Source: Rhyzopertha dominica
Taxonomy: Eukaryota > Arthropoda > Insecta > Coleoptera > Bostrichidae
Length of the DNA: 64,000 bases
Direction: 5' to 3'
Assembly: GCA_025024175.1 (NCBI GenBank)
Contig: QCXZ01000041.1
Location: 49,595,786 to 49,659,785, forward strand
Part shown: positions 47,951 to 59,499 of the stretch, piece by piece
How the letters are laid out: each line of letters begins with the position of its first letter
Numbering within the stretch: position 1 is the stretch's first letter
Notes under the pieces: model-generated
Databases searched by the model: none
Told to the model about the DNA's origin: nothing
The model's input: only the letters and a program-made list of their open reading frames with translations
Position numbers and translations under genes: made by a program

Positions 47951-49120
47951 GTTTGCTTGTAAAACTGAATGATATTATCTTACTGGGGATGTCATTTTCT
48001 ACAGCCTTTTTTTATGGAGCATTAGAGAAGTAGAGAAAGAATATCGCAAAAATTTAGTTTCATCAATATGTCTAGTAAGCCACGAACTCTTTGAAATGTT
48101 CTATTTCCGCTAGTAAACATAAAAAAGTCACCCGATATTTATTAAGGATATAATGCATATTTTTCCACCAGGCCGCAAAATTGTGGAAATTATTTTGATT
48201 CTCTATCACCTAACAAAAATTGCTAGACAAGATCTTCCTGAACAAGTCTTACAGATTGTTTGATGGAGGCATATCATAGTTATTTCAAAAAAAAATGTAA
48301 GAAAAAACTGCTAAATTGGGAGTTTTACTTTTATTCACTGCATTTAGCAAAGTTCAAGACCTTCAATTAATGAATTGAAACCAGCAACCAACACGTTAAT
48401 GCACTGATTTAGCAAAAAGAACTAAGTCGACTAGCCTTTCAAGCTTATTGTCAAAAAACTGGACATCGCCTTTCTGAAAAAGACTCGAAGGAAGCTTTGG
48501 TGTCACCAGAATGCTCCAATCTGAACGAGACATAGGAAATCGATGTAACAATCGGTTGTTATCCGAATTCCGCCGGTTCCCGCAGAAAAGCACCGTCATC
48601 ACCTCGTTGCTCCGTCCCAACAATGCGCCCCCTAACTACCCCCACAAAGATCCGTATCGGGCTCCATTTATCCGCCACTGGGACCTGGGCCTTTTATTAA
48701 ACCGAGTTCCCAACTTGCGCTATACAAATTCTTTAATTTAACGCAGCTCCTTTGATGCCCGCGGCCTTTATAATGCCCGAAGAACTACGAATACCCCACT
48801 CACTACATAAAACATTTATTAAGGGTCGACGAATATGAATAGCGGCCGCGGAACTAAAGTAACTAAAGCCCGACCGCGGTGAAAACGGGGAAGGCCCGAG
48901 AGGTTGCACCCTCTGGAGCGGACGTGTTTGCTCTTCAGCCTCCGGGGGGCGCTGTTGTGGGACTGCTTGAAAAGGAAAGTTGCCGGGTGAATTTAAACAC
49001 TAAATTGCATTTCCAGGCATTGTGGAGCCAGAATGAACACTAGCTTCGGGTTGCGTTCCAAAACATATGAAAATTTAATTGATTCGTATGTTTCAATGAC
49101 GTAGGCTAAAGCTGCACTGA
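47950..49120. other. Intronic DNA, GC-rich patch at 48560-48960
   Basis: No exon or element is recognised. The patch at 48560-48960 is markedly GC-rich (for example the TCCGGGGGGCGCTG block near 48940) and stands out from the AT-rich flanks, so it may be a conserved regulatory region or an untranslated exon. The facing frames at 48396-48623 and 48511-48741 are on opposite strands of the same DNA and look accidental. Confidence 0.4.
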
Positions 49121-49124
49121 AGAA

Positions 49125-50480
49125 AGTAAAAGAAAAAACCGCTGCAAATTGAATCAATACTTCAACATCTAATTGTCAAAATTATATTTACGTTCATATT
49201 TTTTATACTATACGATTGGTAATCAGCTTTTGAGCAATTTTTCTCTCTACACATTTTTTTCCAAGACAAACAGTCCTCGTGATATTAGCAAAAATATATA
49301 AATTTTTAAAATCGGTTTTTTCCAAATAACTCGAAAATTATTAACTTAACAAAAATTTACAAGAGTGCTTTCTGATCAGAAATTTAATTTTCTATATAAT
49401 ACCAAAATTTAAAAAAAAATCGTACGAGCAGGGTCCAAAATAGGTTTTTTGGATAAATTTTTTAAGACACTTTTTGTGAGAAATTTTATTTACTATGTGA
49501 TGNTATTTTCATTTTTTGAATGTATTAAATACTCGTATATTCGGAGATAACCATTTTCTTTAAGTGACTCTTTTGCTAATATCTTCTGAACAGTTTGCTG
49601 CACCGAAAATTTATAAGAACTAATAATACTCGCAGTTATACTACTAATCACATACTAAAACGAAAAAAAAATAAAAATTTGCAAAAAGGGTAGTTACCCA
49701 CCAATTTCGCCCCTTACCCGATACCCTACTTATCGCTTTGTGTAGTTTGCCAAAATTCTTTCCTTGTACTTTTGCCTCCCACACTAGTTTTGCTGGTATT
49801 TCCTCGTTCGTTCTCACCAAGTGCCCGAACCACTTTAATTTATTCTCTTCAATAGTTTGTTTAATCTACTCTATTTCTAATTCTTTTCTGATTCTGTCGT
49901 TTCTTATTCTGTCTATTTTAGACACCCCTTTAACACGTCTCAAGTATTTCATCTCTGTTGCCTGCAGTCTACTTAAAAGTATATCACTTAACACCCAACT
50001 TTCACTACCATATGTCAATATTGGTCTATAAATGGTCTTGTATACCGTCAGTTTTGTCTTCTCACTTATTTCCTTTTTACTTATTAATGCCCTGTTTAGT
50101 GAGTGATACACCTTTATTGCACTAGTGATTCTTTCACTTATTTCTTCATCCATACCTCCATTGCTTTGTATTGTAACTCCTAGATACTTAAAACTTTCAA
50201 CCTGTTCTATTTGTTTCCCATTTATTGTTATGTCTATCTTTTTGTCCTCCTTTCCTATGACCATTGTTCTAGTCTTGTTCGTATTTATTAACGTTTTACG
50301 TTTTGTTAGTTCATTCTCCCACAACTGTACATTTTGTTTTAACTTTTCTTCATTTTCTGCACAGATCATCAGGTCATCTGCAAATGCGCATTCTGCTAGC
50401 TTTATCACCTTTAATTATCTATACCCTAATTTGACTTTGTTAGCCTTGTTGTGTAGTTCCCATCCGTTGGATGTGGAAGT
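49125..50480 (-). mobile_element. 5'-truncated RTE-type non-LTR retrotransposon
   Basis: Minus strand: readable RT sequence begins near 50478 (TSNGWELHNKANKVKLGYR), continues through the open frame 50408-49866, then reading on to about 49690 (KLKWFGHLVRTNEEIPAKLV and SRVSGKGRNWWVTTLF), followed by an untranslated tail to about 49125 that is shared with 31800-32520. The first RT domains and the endonuclease are missing. Confidence 0.75.
49866..50408 (-). pseudogene. RTE-type reverse transcriptase, C-terminal half
   Basis: The 180-residue frame starts just before the catalytic box: KLAECAFADDLMICAENEE (FADD at about residues 9-12), then TRTMVIGKEDKKIDI (domain 6), VESFKYLGVTIQSNGG (domain 7), YRPILTYGSESWVLSD and LQATEMKYLRRVKGVSK, the standard tail of RTE-like RTs with the Y-G-x-E-x-W signature. 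The frame is open and the motifs are sharp, so this is a rather recent insertion, but its N-terminal part is absent and it cannot act alone. Confidence 0.85.
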
Positions 50481-50674
50481 AATTAAAATACAGTACGTGT
50501 GGAAAGTAAAATGAAACCTGTGTGCATTATACATGCAGCTTATTCAAGCCTGTTAAAGTCTTAGAAAATATTAAGTCAAATAATTGCATTTAGCTATATT
50601 CAGCAGAGATCCAGACCCGATAGATAAAACTGATAAGATGTTAGCAACAATGCTGCTATTTTTTGTCAGATGTA

Positions 50675-52384
50675 CAGGGTCGCTACAAAATATGGAACCA
50701 GCAGAATATTTCAGATTCTGTTCGACCGATTTTTCTGAAATTGTGCATGTACCTTTGGGTAATTAAAATGCATTTTCTAGAATTTTTTTCAACTTTGTGT
50801 CAGCTCTCGTTTCCGAGATATGGACGCAAATTGGAAGGAGGCACATTATTAAAGAGAATATTCTTTCCTGATTTTAATAGTGTATCACACTTGTACAATT
50901 TATTCCTTCTGAGTTGAGAAAAGTGTGATAACAAACTTGGGTCTTGCAAAAACCTCGGGATAAATACCATATTCGTTATCGCTAAGTAAGAACAAGGTGT
51001 TTCGGTTTTGCTCGTGACTGGTGATAATTTTCATTCACTTTGTTATTACAATCGCAATGCCTCAGTTAACTGAACATGCATGATCGCATCGAAATTTTGA
51101 TTATGATTGGTTATGCAGATAGAAGGCGAAGTTATTCGGAAGTAGTTGCACTCTACAAAGAAATTCAGGAAGATCGTGAGCCAATTGTCAGATCAACAGT
51201 TATCAAAACATTGCAACGTTTTGACCAAACCGGCGGTGTTAAAAATCGTCAAAAACCAGGACGTTTAAAGGTTGCTACGAGTGACGAAAGTAGCTTGAAT
51301 GTCCTTTTAGATGTGCATATGAATACCAAGTGTTCCGTACACTATATTAGCAGAAGATCTGTTCAGAAAATTGTCAAAAAAGAGAAGTACCATCCATACA
51401 AAATTCACTTATTACAAGAACTGGGCGAAGATGATTTCGATCGTAGGATAAAGGTGAAATGGAAATACTTTAAATTGGATTATGTTTTCTGATGAAGTCT
51501 CAATGGTAAAGTGAATAGACATAATTGTAGATATTGGTCGGACACAAATCCACATTGTATGGAACAAGTCCACACGCAACACCCTCAGAAAGTGAATGTC
51601 TGGTGTAGTGTTATCGGTGAGCACATTGTTAGGCCTTTTTTCATCAATGGAAATTTGAATGCGGTCAAGTATTCACAGCTCTTGCGCGAACACATTATAC
51701 CAGAACTTATCCCCTGTTCCCTAATCGTGAAAATGCTGCGCGTCCAGTAATGGTTTCAGCAAGAGGGTGTACCGCCCCATTTTGCAGTCAACGTTCGTGG
51801 ATATTTTAATGCAATATTTTCAGACAGATGGATTGGTAGGCGCGGAGCGACAGAATGCCCAGCACGTTCTCCTGATCTGACGTCGCTTGATTTTTCCTGT
51901 GGGGTATCTGAAAAATCGTATTTATGCTGATCGGCCACATAATGCAGAAGATTTAAAAGAACGAATCAGGGCAGAAATTCGGAACTTACCTCCTAATATG
52001 CTACAAAGAACATTAGAAAACTTTTACAAAAGGCTGCATTACTGCAAGGAAAAATGGTAATACCTGGCGATAAAGATTATTTTCATTCTTTTCGTTCTTT
52101 GTCAGGTTGAATTATTGTATTTACAATTTTTTTAACTAAAAAGCAATAAATTGTACAAGTGTGATACATTTTTGAAATCAGGAAAATGTTTCTTGCAGTG
52201 ATGTACCTTTTGACCGCTCTTCCCATTTAAAAATATGCAACTTGTGCCCATGTCTCGGATATGAGAACTGACACGTAGAAAATGCATTTTAATTACACAT
52301 AGGCCCATGCACAATTTCAGAAGAATCGGTCGAACAGAACCTGAAATATCCTGCTTGTTCCATGCTTTGTAGCGACCCTGCATA
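50675..52384 (+). mobile_element. Mariner-like DNA transposon with about 250 bp inverted repeats
   Basis: The ends CAGGGTCGCTACAAAATATGG (50675) and its complement (to about 52384) are inverted repeats that continue inward for roughly 250 bp: both carry the TTCTGTTCGACCGATT block, AATTGTGCATG, TAATTAAAATGCATTTTCTA and TGTATCACACTTGTACAATTTATT. The left end is preceded by TA. Between them lies one decayed transposase gene on the + strand. Confidence 0.88.
51057..52110 (+). pseudogene. Mariner-like transposase, broken
   Basis: The ancestral start is probably ATG at 51057 (MPQLTEH), with a frameshift about 20 bases later. The frame 51076-51492 has an HTH-containing N-terminus (RIEILIMIGYADRRRSYSEV, then a STVIKTLQRF helix). 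The frame 51511-51750 carries YWSDTNPHCMEQVHTQHPQK and VNVWCSVIGEHIVRPFFING. Beyond a stop at 51750 come WFQQEGVPPHFAVNV (second catalytic block, with Asp changed to Glu) and ARSPDLTSLDFS (third block). Several frameshifts and stops. Same broad group as the relic at 21080-22250. Its function would have been cut-and-paste transposition. Confidence 0.8.
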
Positions 52385-52399
52385 TATGTTAAGTTTTGT

Positions 52400-53640
52400 A
52401 ACAAAAGAATGAGACCCAAATCTAAGCGTGGAACACTGCGAATCAACTGTGGTTGATTAAAATAGATGCGACAGATGGAAACAGTCACACCAAGTGACGC
52501 CTTTATAACAAACCATTTAACTCATCAGCGCTGACTTTCTTGCTTATATTCATTAAGCGTGGGTAGAGATACACCGGCTGATACTAACTAGTACGAGGCA
52601 TTTCCAACTTGGTCCCATCAATCACCCCGCAATGCGACACGGAACCATTAATCTGAGGTTAAACCATCGTGGGAGCGCATTTTTCAGTCGTACTGCACAA
52701 GGTAGATATAGAAAGACAAATATGCATTGCGACACGAGCATTATTAGGACCATCGATTTTAGCTAGTGGTGGATTAACACTAAGTTCTCGATTTTATTGT
52801 AGGTATCGGTATCAGAGGGTACTCTAAGACGAGAGTTGAGAGACATATCTGAGGTGTTAAACTTATTTTATGAGCTGATAAAAGCATTAGATTACGCCAA
52901 GCAACAAGGATGACCTGACGGAGTTTACCTTTGCCGAAGGCCCCCTTTGAAATCGTGAGCATCCTCGCCTAGTTTAAGTATAGTAGTGCAATTTTGCTAC
53001 CGTTTTTACAACCCTGCAATACTATTTACCTTTCATTTACAGGCACAGTTGGAACGGCACGCGACCCCTCTTAAATCAAACCCTCTCTTTGTGATTTTGC
53101 GAATTTCCAGTGCCGGCTTTAAGCCATTTTAAAATTAGTTTTTGGTTTGTTAGTGTATATATTATTATTCTAAGTAGTTTTTAATCATTCTGTTAATAAG
53201 GGGTTTTACATCGATCGTTTTTGTTTACGTCTCAAAATTAGTTGTACGTAGTTTTAGATGAGTAGCTACATTATTTTGCGCAAATAAAGTGTACCTAGTT
53301 ATAATGAAATTTGTAATCGAACTAGACAACATGCACATTTTTAATATGCAAAGAAAAATCTCGCATTCCTAAATATTTTTATTTTGATTTTTAACATTCC
53401 TGTAATATTTATATCCTGTGAATATGCTGAATGCTGTGCTAGCCGAAAATTATAAGCAATACATTTTAATATTTCTATAATCTTTTAACTATTGGAAACA
53501 TGCGGTTAACGGTTAACATAACTAAATATGTAAATAAAAGACAAGTGTTTTAAAAGAAAATAATAAGAATATATCTCTAAAGCTCTAAATACAAAAAATA
53601 TTCTATACATCTATTATATTTTTACAAAAAAAAGTCTAAC
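52400..53640. other. Intronic DNA, nothing recognised
   Basis: No exon, element end or RNA gene identified. It separates the mariner-like element from the next DDE element. Confidence 0.35.
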
Positions 53641-53668
53641 AAGTTTACACCGACATAACTTCAATATA

Positions 53669-54945
53669 TTAATTATTATCATCATCACTACTGTCAAATT
53701 CTGAATCACTGCTAACATCATCATTAAGATGTATTATAAAATTTTGAAAATTTGAGGATACATAGCTATTTTCAATTCCAATAACATGCTTAATACAGCT
53801 TTTCCACAGTTCTTTGGTTATACTACTTACTTCTCTACGCACTAAATCTACAACTCCTGAACTTAAACGCAGACATATATTGTTTCTTCGTATTCCTTTT
53901 TTAAGCGCACTCCACACTAATTCAATTGGGTTTAGGACACAATAATGCGGTGGCAAACGCATAACTATATGTCCATGTCCTTTCTCTAGTTCATCAACTC
54001 GATATGGTTTAGGTATGTTGAGATTTTTTATTATTATCAACAGATCTTTTTTGGTAACTTTTCCATCCGGAATTGTAATTTTATTCTTTTTCGTGTAATC
54101 AATTATTTCTATTTTTTTTGTAGCTGATGTTGGCGCTTTGTTCATTAATTTTGAATGATAACTCGCGTTATCCATGACTATAACAGATCCTGGTGGTAGC
54201 CCTGGCAGTAACTGCTGCTGAAACCAAATTTCAACAAATGCAGAGTTCATGTCGCAATGGTAGTCAGCAGAACAATTTTGGATCTGTTTCGCTGACAGTA
54301 ATAAGCCATTTTCCACCCATCCACCACTTCCTCCCGCATGAGGAATTATAATTCTTTTTCCTCTCGAAGGTGCTGCTTGCGATATTACGATTTTCTTGGC
54401 GATACCTTCTGATTTCGTTTACATAATCCCATCTCATTCTTTTTAGTCGGGTTGATTCCATTATGGTCAAAAACCTGGGTTAATGTACTATAATTAAAAG
54501 CGATGCTCATCAAGTATTTTCTGAACCACTCTTCGCAATAACTTATGTTATATCCTAATTCCAAAAGTTTTCATTTCAGACTTGTCGTAGTTGGAACTGT
54601 ATTTTCCTTATAGATTTGGTAAATCACTTTTTTAATTTCTATCCCAAGCGCTTTTGATATATTTAGAAATTTCTCCGAATTGCGTGATTTTCTTGAATTG
54701 CCTTTATTTTCAATAATATCTCTCACAGTCGTGTAGGGGACACCAACCATTTCACTTGTCACTTTTAACGGAGCACTGCACTCTTTTTTTATCAAAAAAT
54801 TGTATACATTTTTTATGATTTCTTTGGCATCTTGGGTAAGGTAACGACGATTCCTCTTGCTTTCTTCAATTTGCACTTCCATGTCAGCGCCAGCAACTTC
54901 ATTCTGAGCTGTACTTGGAGCAGCTTTTTCCCAAGGACGGAACAT
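53669..54945 (-). pseudogene. DDE transposase, IS630-like (DDE_3 type)
   Basis: N-terminal frame 54571-54945 (124 residues) holds the HTH region (AKEIIKNVYNFLIKK, then SEMVGVPYTTVRDII). The middle, about 54320-54570, is broken: RGKRIIIPH-type sequence is legible out of frame, but I see no DETW-type first catalytic motif, so the region may be partly deleted. Frame 53669-54316 (215 residues) is open with MNSAFVEIWFQQQLLPGLPP, VIVMDNASYHSKLMNKAP (second catalytic Asp), KKDLLIII and LPPHYCVLNPIELVWSALKK (third catalytic Glu), ending in an acidic tail of Asp/Ser repeats. Family recognised by MDNASYH and LNPIELVW; relatives at 9400-9985 and 46225-47950 are more decayed. Confidence 0.8.
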
Positions 54946-54949
54946 TTTT

Positions 54950-55990
54950 CGCTTCTCTTGTCTCGCGCACAGAAATACTAAGACTGAATGCTAGTTTTGG
55001 CTTGACCGGTAGTGAACTTTAAATAATCCGACCCTGCTTAACCATCTTCCGAAAATCGGACCTAAATCTATGGTAATCCGTATTTACAATGCTGTAAATA
55101 AGACAATTTTTAGGTGTACACACATAATTAAGCAGCTAAATGTATGGGAAATTGGAAGGGCCCAGAGTCGACAACCCAGGGGCAGCCGCCCCCCCCTTGC
55201 TCTCCCTTCGGTACGCCCATGCATATAGCTGTACTTCCCGTTGTTGTGAATTTTAGCCACCGAAAAAGGCCTGTATACAAGCCGAAACTTAGGAATTTTA
55301 GCAGAAAAATGGTTTGCCTCAAGTTGAAATTGTATTAGTACCAAAGAGTATTAAAATTTTATCATCCATTAATTTGTTAACAGCAGACAGATGAAGAACC
55401 ACATAATCCTTCCATCCACAGAACACGCAGAGAACAAACAGCGCTAAAGCCTTCTATTTTTGCCAATCAAAAAAGCGGTAATGCACTGCAGCATCGGATT
55501 AAAATATACCAGGTACACCACCGTTTATTTGGGGCCTAATGGTGGCGCAAAGTCATTAAATAGTAACTTTCCCAGTTTGGCCGAATGGGGACGGGGCTTA
55601 GATGATACACACAAAAGCGGCTCTTTTCCCATTCTGTTTTATGCGAAAACTCATTAACAAACCAGGCTCAGGTAAAGCGGCGTGGTGATTAAATTTGAGA
55701 GATGCCACGTTCTTCAAATTTGCATTAGCGGAAACATTTCATCATTACGGTAATTTAACATTCATTAAATTTGTAACAGGTTATCGTGGATATTTCTGTC
55801 AATAAAAGCTGCCGGATTTAGCAAACGTAAATAGTTTTCTATGATATCATCTGCAATACTTTTAAAAACCAATCCAAATGTTGCAGCGGAGTCACTTATT
55901 TGTTTCTTTGTAGATGTAAAATGTTTAATTGTTTAATCTGCCGTTTTAGGTGTAGGATTTGATAGTTATTTAATACCTTAATTACTAGTT
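54950..55990. other. Intronic DNA with a poly-C/TACGCCCATG motif at 55188-55221
   Basis: The motif pairs with 13861-13905. The two opposite-strand frames covering 55128-55344 overlap one another and are not convincing. A second, GC-richer patch at 55380-55690 has no recognisable content. Confidence 0.35.
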
Positions 55991-55999
55991 CATTTATCC

Positions 56000-56260
56000 T
56001 TTCTTTCCAATGATTTTCTATCTAGTGTACTTCTATGCATGCCCTGCCCTTCGGTTCTCCTCCTCTGTGCCGCTCGTTTCACTTGCTCTTCCTATTTCTA
56101 TCTTGGTAGGCATTCCCATTTTATCTGCTTTGAAATTCTCTCCGTTCCCATTCTATTCAAGTGTCGTAGCCAAACCAAGATTCTGTCTTTCTGTACTGCC
56201 TTTATTGATTTTACTCTTAATTTTCTATAATTTCTATAATGATTAATTCTTCCTGTATTT
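56000..56260 (-). pseudogene. Non-LTR reverse transcriptase C-terminal fragment
   Basis: The minus strand reads VQKDRILVWLRHLNRMGTER followed by ISKQIKWECLP and, after stops, KRAAQRRRTEGQG. This matches the frequent tail pattern of RTE/R1-like elements (L.W.GH..RM...R.P.......GRR.RGR). Only this short piece is legible, within a pyrimidine-rich tract on the + strand. Confidence 0.5.
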
Positions 56261-56269
56261 TCTATTCTT

Positions 56270-57601
56270 TCTCTTGTCTATCTATCTATTTTTATCATGC
56301 CTAGGTAATTATATAATCTTCCCTGTAATTTAATTGTATGGTGTCTTTTTATTTGCAGTCGCGTTCGTTATTATCTCCTATAATTTTTCTTCTTGTTCGT
56401 TTTCATTTTCTGTCGTCAATAATTCGTCGAATGTACCGTTCCCATGATCTCCATGACAAGCAACCGAACTAATCTAACGATGTTTTTCCATCTGTCCATA
56501 TTATTCTCGATTATCTCGACGTACAAGGCAATGCGCGTATTAACAAAACAATCCCTGTTTTAACTCGAGGTAACATTTGATCGATTAACCAAGACTGCAC
56601 TGTAATTGAAGCAGGAACGGGGCTCCACCCTCGCAGTTTGGTATGTAGATACTTAGTTCAGAAATGTAGAACCTAGCGTAATATCTAAACAGAGCAGGTC
56701 CTATGTAAATAGAGGAAGTTGCAGGCATGTACTACATACAGAATGGTGAAACTCCGAAAACAAATATCGCGTTTGTGCGCGATGCTTTTTGAGGGGTTGA
56801 AATATTAATTCAATTTCTGGGTTAGAGCTGTGTTAATTCGGGTCCCATGGGAGAGAGAGAGCTTAATTTTTGAGCTTCCATCGTTGCATTTGTTGTCACC
56901 CCGCAAATTATGTGTATTAGTTTTTGGTTTACAGAAAACATCTCTGAAAAGCGAAGTTGTTATTTACAAATGAACCGATCGTCAGAGTTATCTGATAAAT
57001 CAAGTGAGACAAAGCACATACGTTCCATCAGCTTGTTTCCAAGCTAACTAATTGATTCAGGATGTTTCACAATGAATGTACCTTTGAATCCATTCAACAC
57101 TTTCTTAATATGTAGTCTTCCTCTCTCCTTTGAACGTATCCCCAGTATCTCATCACGAATGTCTCTATTCTTTTTATGATCGTTCTGCCATCCAGGAGTT
57201 GATTCTTCTCGTTTTCATTTATTGCCTTAGCTAGAAGTATAATATATTTATCCGTCTTTCTTAAGATTTTCTTGTTTACCTTTGTTATTGCGACATCTTT
57301 TACTCATACGTCATGACTGGTATAATGATTGCTGTAAATAGCATCTTTATCAATCAATCAATATCGTCCTGGTAACTATGCGTGAAATTTTTGCTTTAGA
57401 TTTTCCTTTTCTTATTTCTTGAGTTATTCGTCCAAAAACTGCGTTTGTTCTTCTGTCGGTTGGGATATGCACACTTACTGTGCATACTGCCTGACTTACA
57501 AGTGCACTATGCAAATAAATTAGGTACCCAAAATTAAATTTCGATAAATGAAAATCCTTCTCTATTTTTCTCTCAATAAGAGCTATCCCTTTTCTTTCCA
57601 G
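56270..57601. other. Intronic DNA; possible old RT debris at 57100-57460
   Basis: The minus strand of 57100-57460 reads short lysine-rich fragments in several frames in the style of an RT C-terminus, but no motif is secure. The rest shows nothing. The T-rich tract and CAG at 57599-57601 form the acceptor of the last KCNQ exon. Confidence 0.3.
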
Positions 57602-57838
57602 GGAATACTAGGTTCCGGATTCGCACTGAAGGTGCAGCAGAAACAGCGCCAGAAGCACTTCAATCGTCAAATACCAGCGGCCGCCATGTTGATCCAGTGT
57701 CTGTGGAGATGTTACGCCGCCGATAAGAGCTTCAACTCGACCGCCACGTGGCAGATCTACCTGAAGGACACGAACAACGCCGCCGCCATAANCAACCCAT
57801 CGTCGTCGACGACGAACTACAACCTGCCTTTGTCCAAG
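57602..57838 (+). CDS. KCNQ1-like: KCNQ1-type potassium channel, exon with end of S6 and calmodulin-binding helix A
   Basis: 237 bases, 79 codons in phase 0. It starts [20 protein letters not shown] (S6 end and post-S6), then [20 protein letters not shown], which contains the IQ-type calmodulin-binding motif of helix A, followed by [14 protein letters not shown] and a low-complexity Ser/Thr/Asn segment before the donor GTAAGC. One codon near 57792 contains an N. The exon begins right after the ALPA codons, where I recall human KCNQ1 also having an intron. Later exons (helix B, tetramerisation coiled coils) were not found to 64000. GC-rich compared with the intron. Confidence 0.96.
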
Positions 57839-59285
57839 GTAAGCCGGAAGCTTCGGCCAACTTATATATAGGACTGAGAAGCTTTCTGTGTCTTCCGGTC
57901 TGTCTCTTCCGCTTCTGTCCTGTCGGGAGTGGCCCGCCATAGGGGGGATATTGCACTAAAAGCGCGTAAAAATAGCTGCTTAAATAATTACGTGTACAAG
58001 TAAAAGGTGTAATGAACAAAATATGTAGGAATAAACTCAGGTTGTGTTTGGTCTGAAACCCAGCAAATTGGGAGGATCTTTACAAATTAAACAATAATAA
58101 TATAAATACTTATTGGTCGAGTATAGAAATCAATTTGCATAATAAAAATAAAGATATAACATGCTCAAAATGTATTAGAAGTATTGAATAACCCAAAGTT
58201 AATGCTAAAATTGCATAGTACAATTTGCCCTTTTTCTACACCCAACAAGCTTTTTATCTCGAAATGTTGAATTTGTTGAAATTATTGGACACAATTTGTA
58301 ATAAAAAAGTACTTGTTCACTATGGGATGTGTTAGATAAATTACTCTTATCTACCTGAATCATAAATATAATTGATTTTTAATATTGTGTAATACAATTA
58401 GCACATGCAATAGCGTTATACGAGGGCTGGTGTCTTTCTATTGAACCTAGTAAAGAAAACTCATTTTTAGTGGAACCAATATATTCATATTTTTTTCAAA
58501 ATTCTCTCCTCTACAATTTACACATTTCTGCATGCGTTTGAACCATTCATTAATACATATGACATATTTTTCCCTATAGCATTTGGGCTGTAGAAGGTTA
58601 TGCAATCTCTGGGTTGTTGCTGTGAATTTTGAAAACATTTGATTATAAATTGTAACCCCAAAAATACTGGGCAGATATTAACTATATTTTTTTAACTGAA
58701 ACCTTCATTTCTTTACATTTTTTGCAATTTTTATGTTTCACATCGCATTCCTAAATCAACAGTCTTTAAGTTACAAGTGTATTGAAAAATTAAAGCGCCA
58801 ATATTATAATCTCGAGAAACAATAATTTAATTCATGCATTTTGTCAATACATGCGATATGAGCCAACAATATAGTCGAAAATCATACTAATATAGCTTAA
58901 TTAAATACTATTTATCAAATTTTAAAAATGCCTTCCGTTTGTAAACTGGCAATTACGTAAACGACTAATAGCACTCTTCCTGAACATTATTTGTAACGTC
59001 AGGTGTAACAAGTTATATTTCTTGCGTAGCACAACTTTTAGGTTGTCTATATCGGTAGGTTTTGTTTTAAAAACTTGACGTTTAATGTCTGGGAATCTTA
59101 AGGACAATTCAATCGCACCATTTCTTCAATTCCACCTATTTGGAAAAATTTTGTGAATTACAATTTTTTTACAATTACGATGGTAATGTACTTTAAAGTT
59201 TTATATCTGTAATAATTTGGGATGTGTGTCAACAAGGAGGATACTTCTGTTTATATTTTTAGCAAACGTTCATATTTGTCAAGGT
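57839..59285. other. Probable next KCNQ intron, nothing recognised
   Basis: AT-rich with no exon or element recognised. Because the last exon ends with a good donor, this should be intronic. Confidence 0.4.
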
Positions 59286-59499
59286 TGTACGAGCCCTGAC
59301 ACAAAAATGTTCAGACATCAACTGATTTTTTGTAGAAGTTTGAAAATTTCCATAAGGGATTCAATATCATGTTTATCATTTATAGGACACTATAATATGT
59401 ATTGTTTTACATCATATTTACGACATTGTTTTGAAATAAAATAATACTGATTTATAAAACTAAACAATGCAATATTTATTGACACATAAATGTTCGGAC

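Noticed and set aside
57839..57940. Continuation of the last KCNQ exon past the donor
   Set aside because: The frame runs on only about ten codons (VSRKLRPTYI) to a stop, whereas GTAAGC at the border is a good donor. Intron retention could give a truncated protein but there is no evidence.
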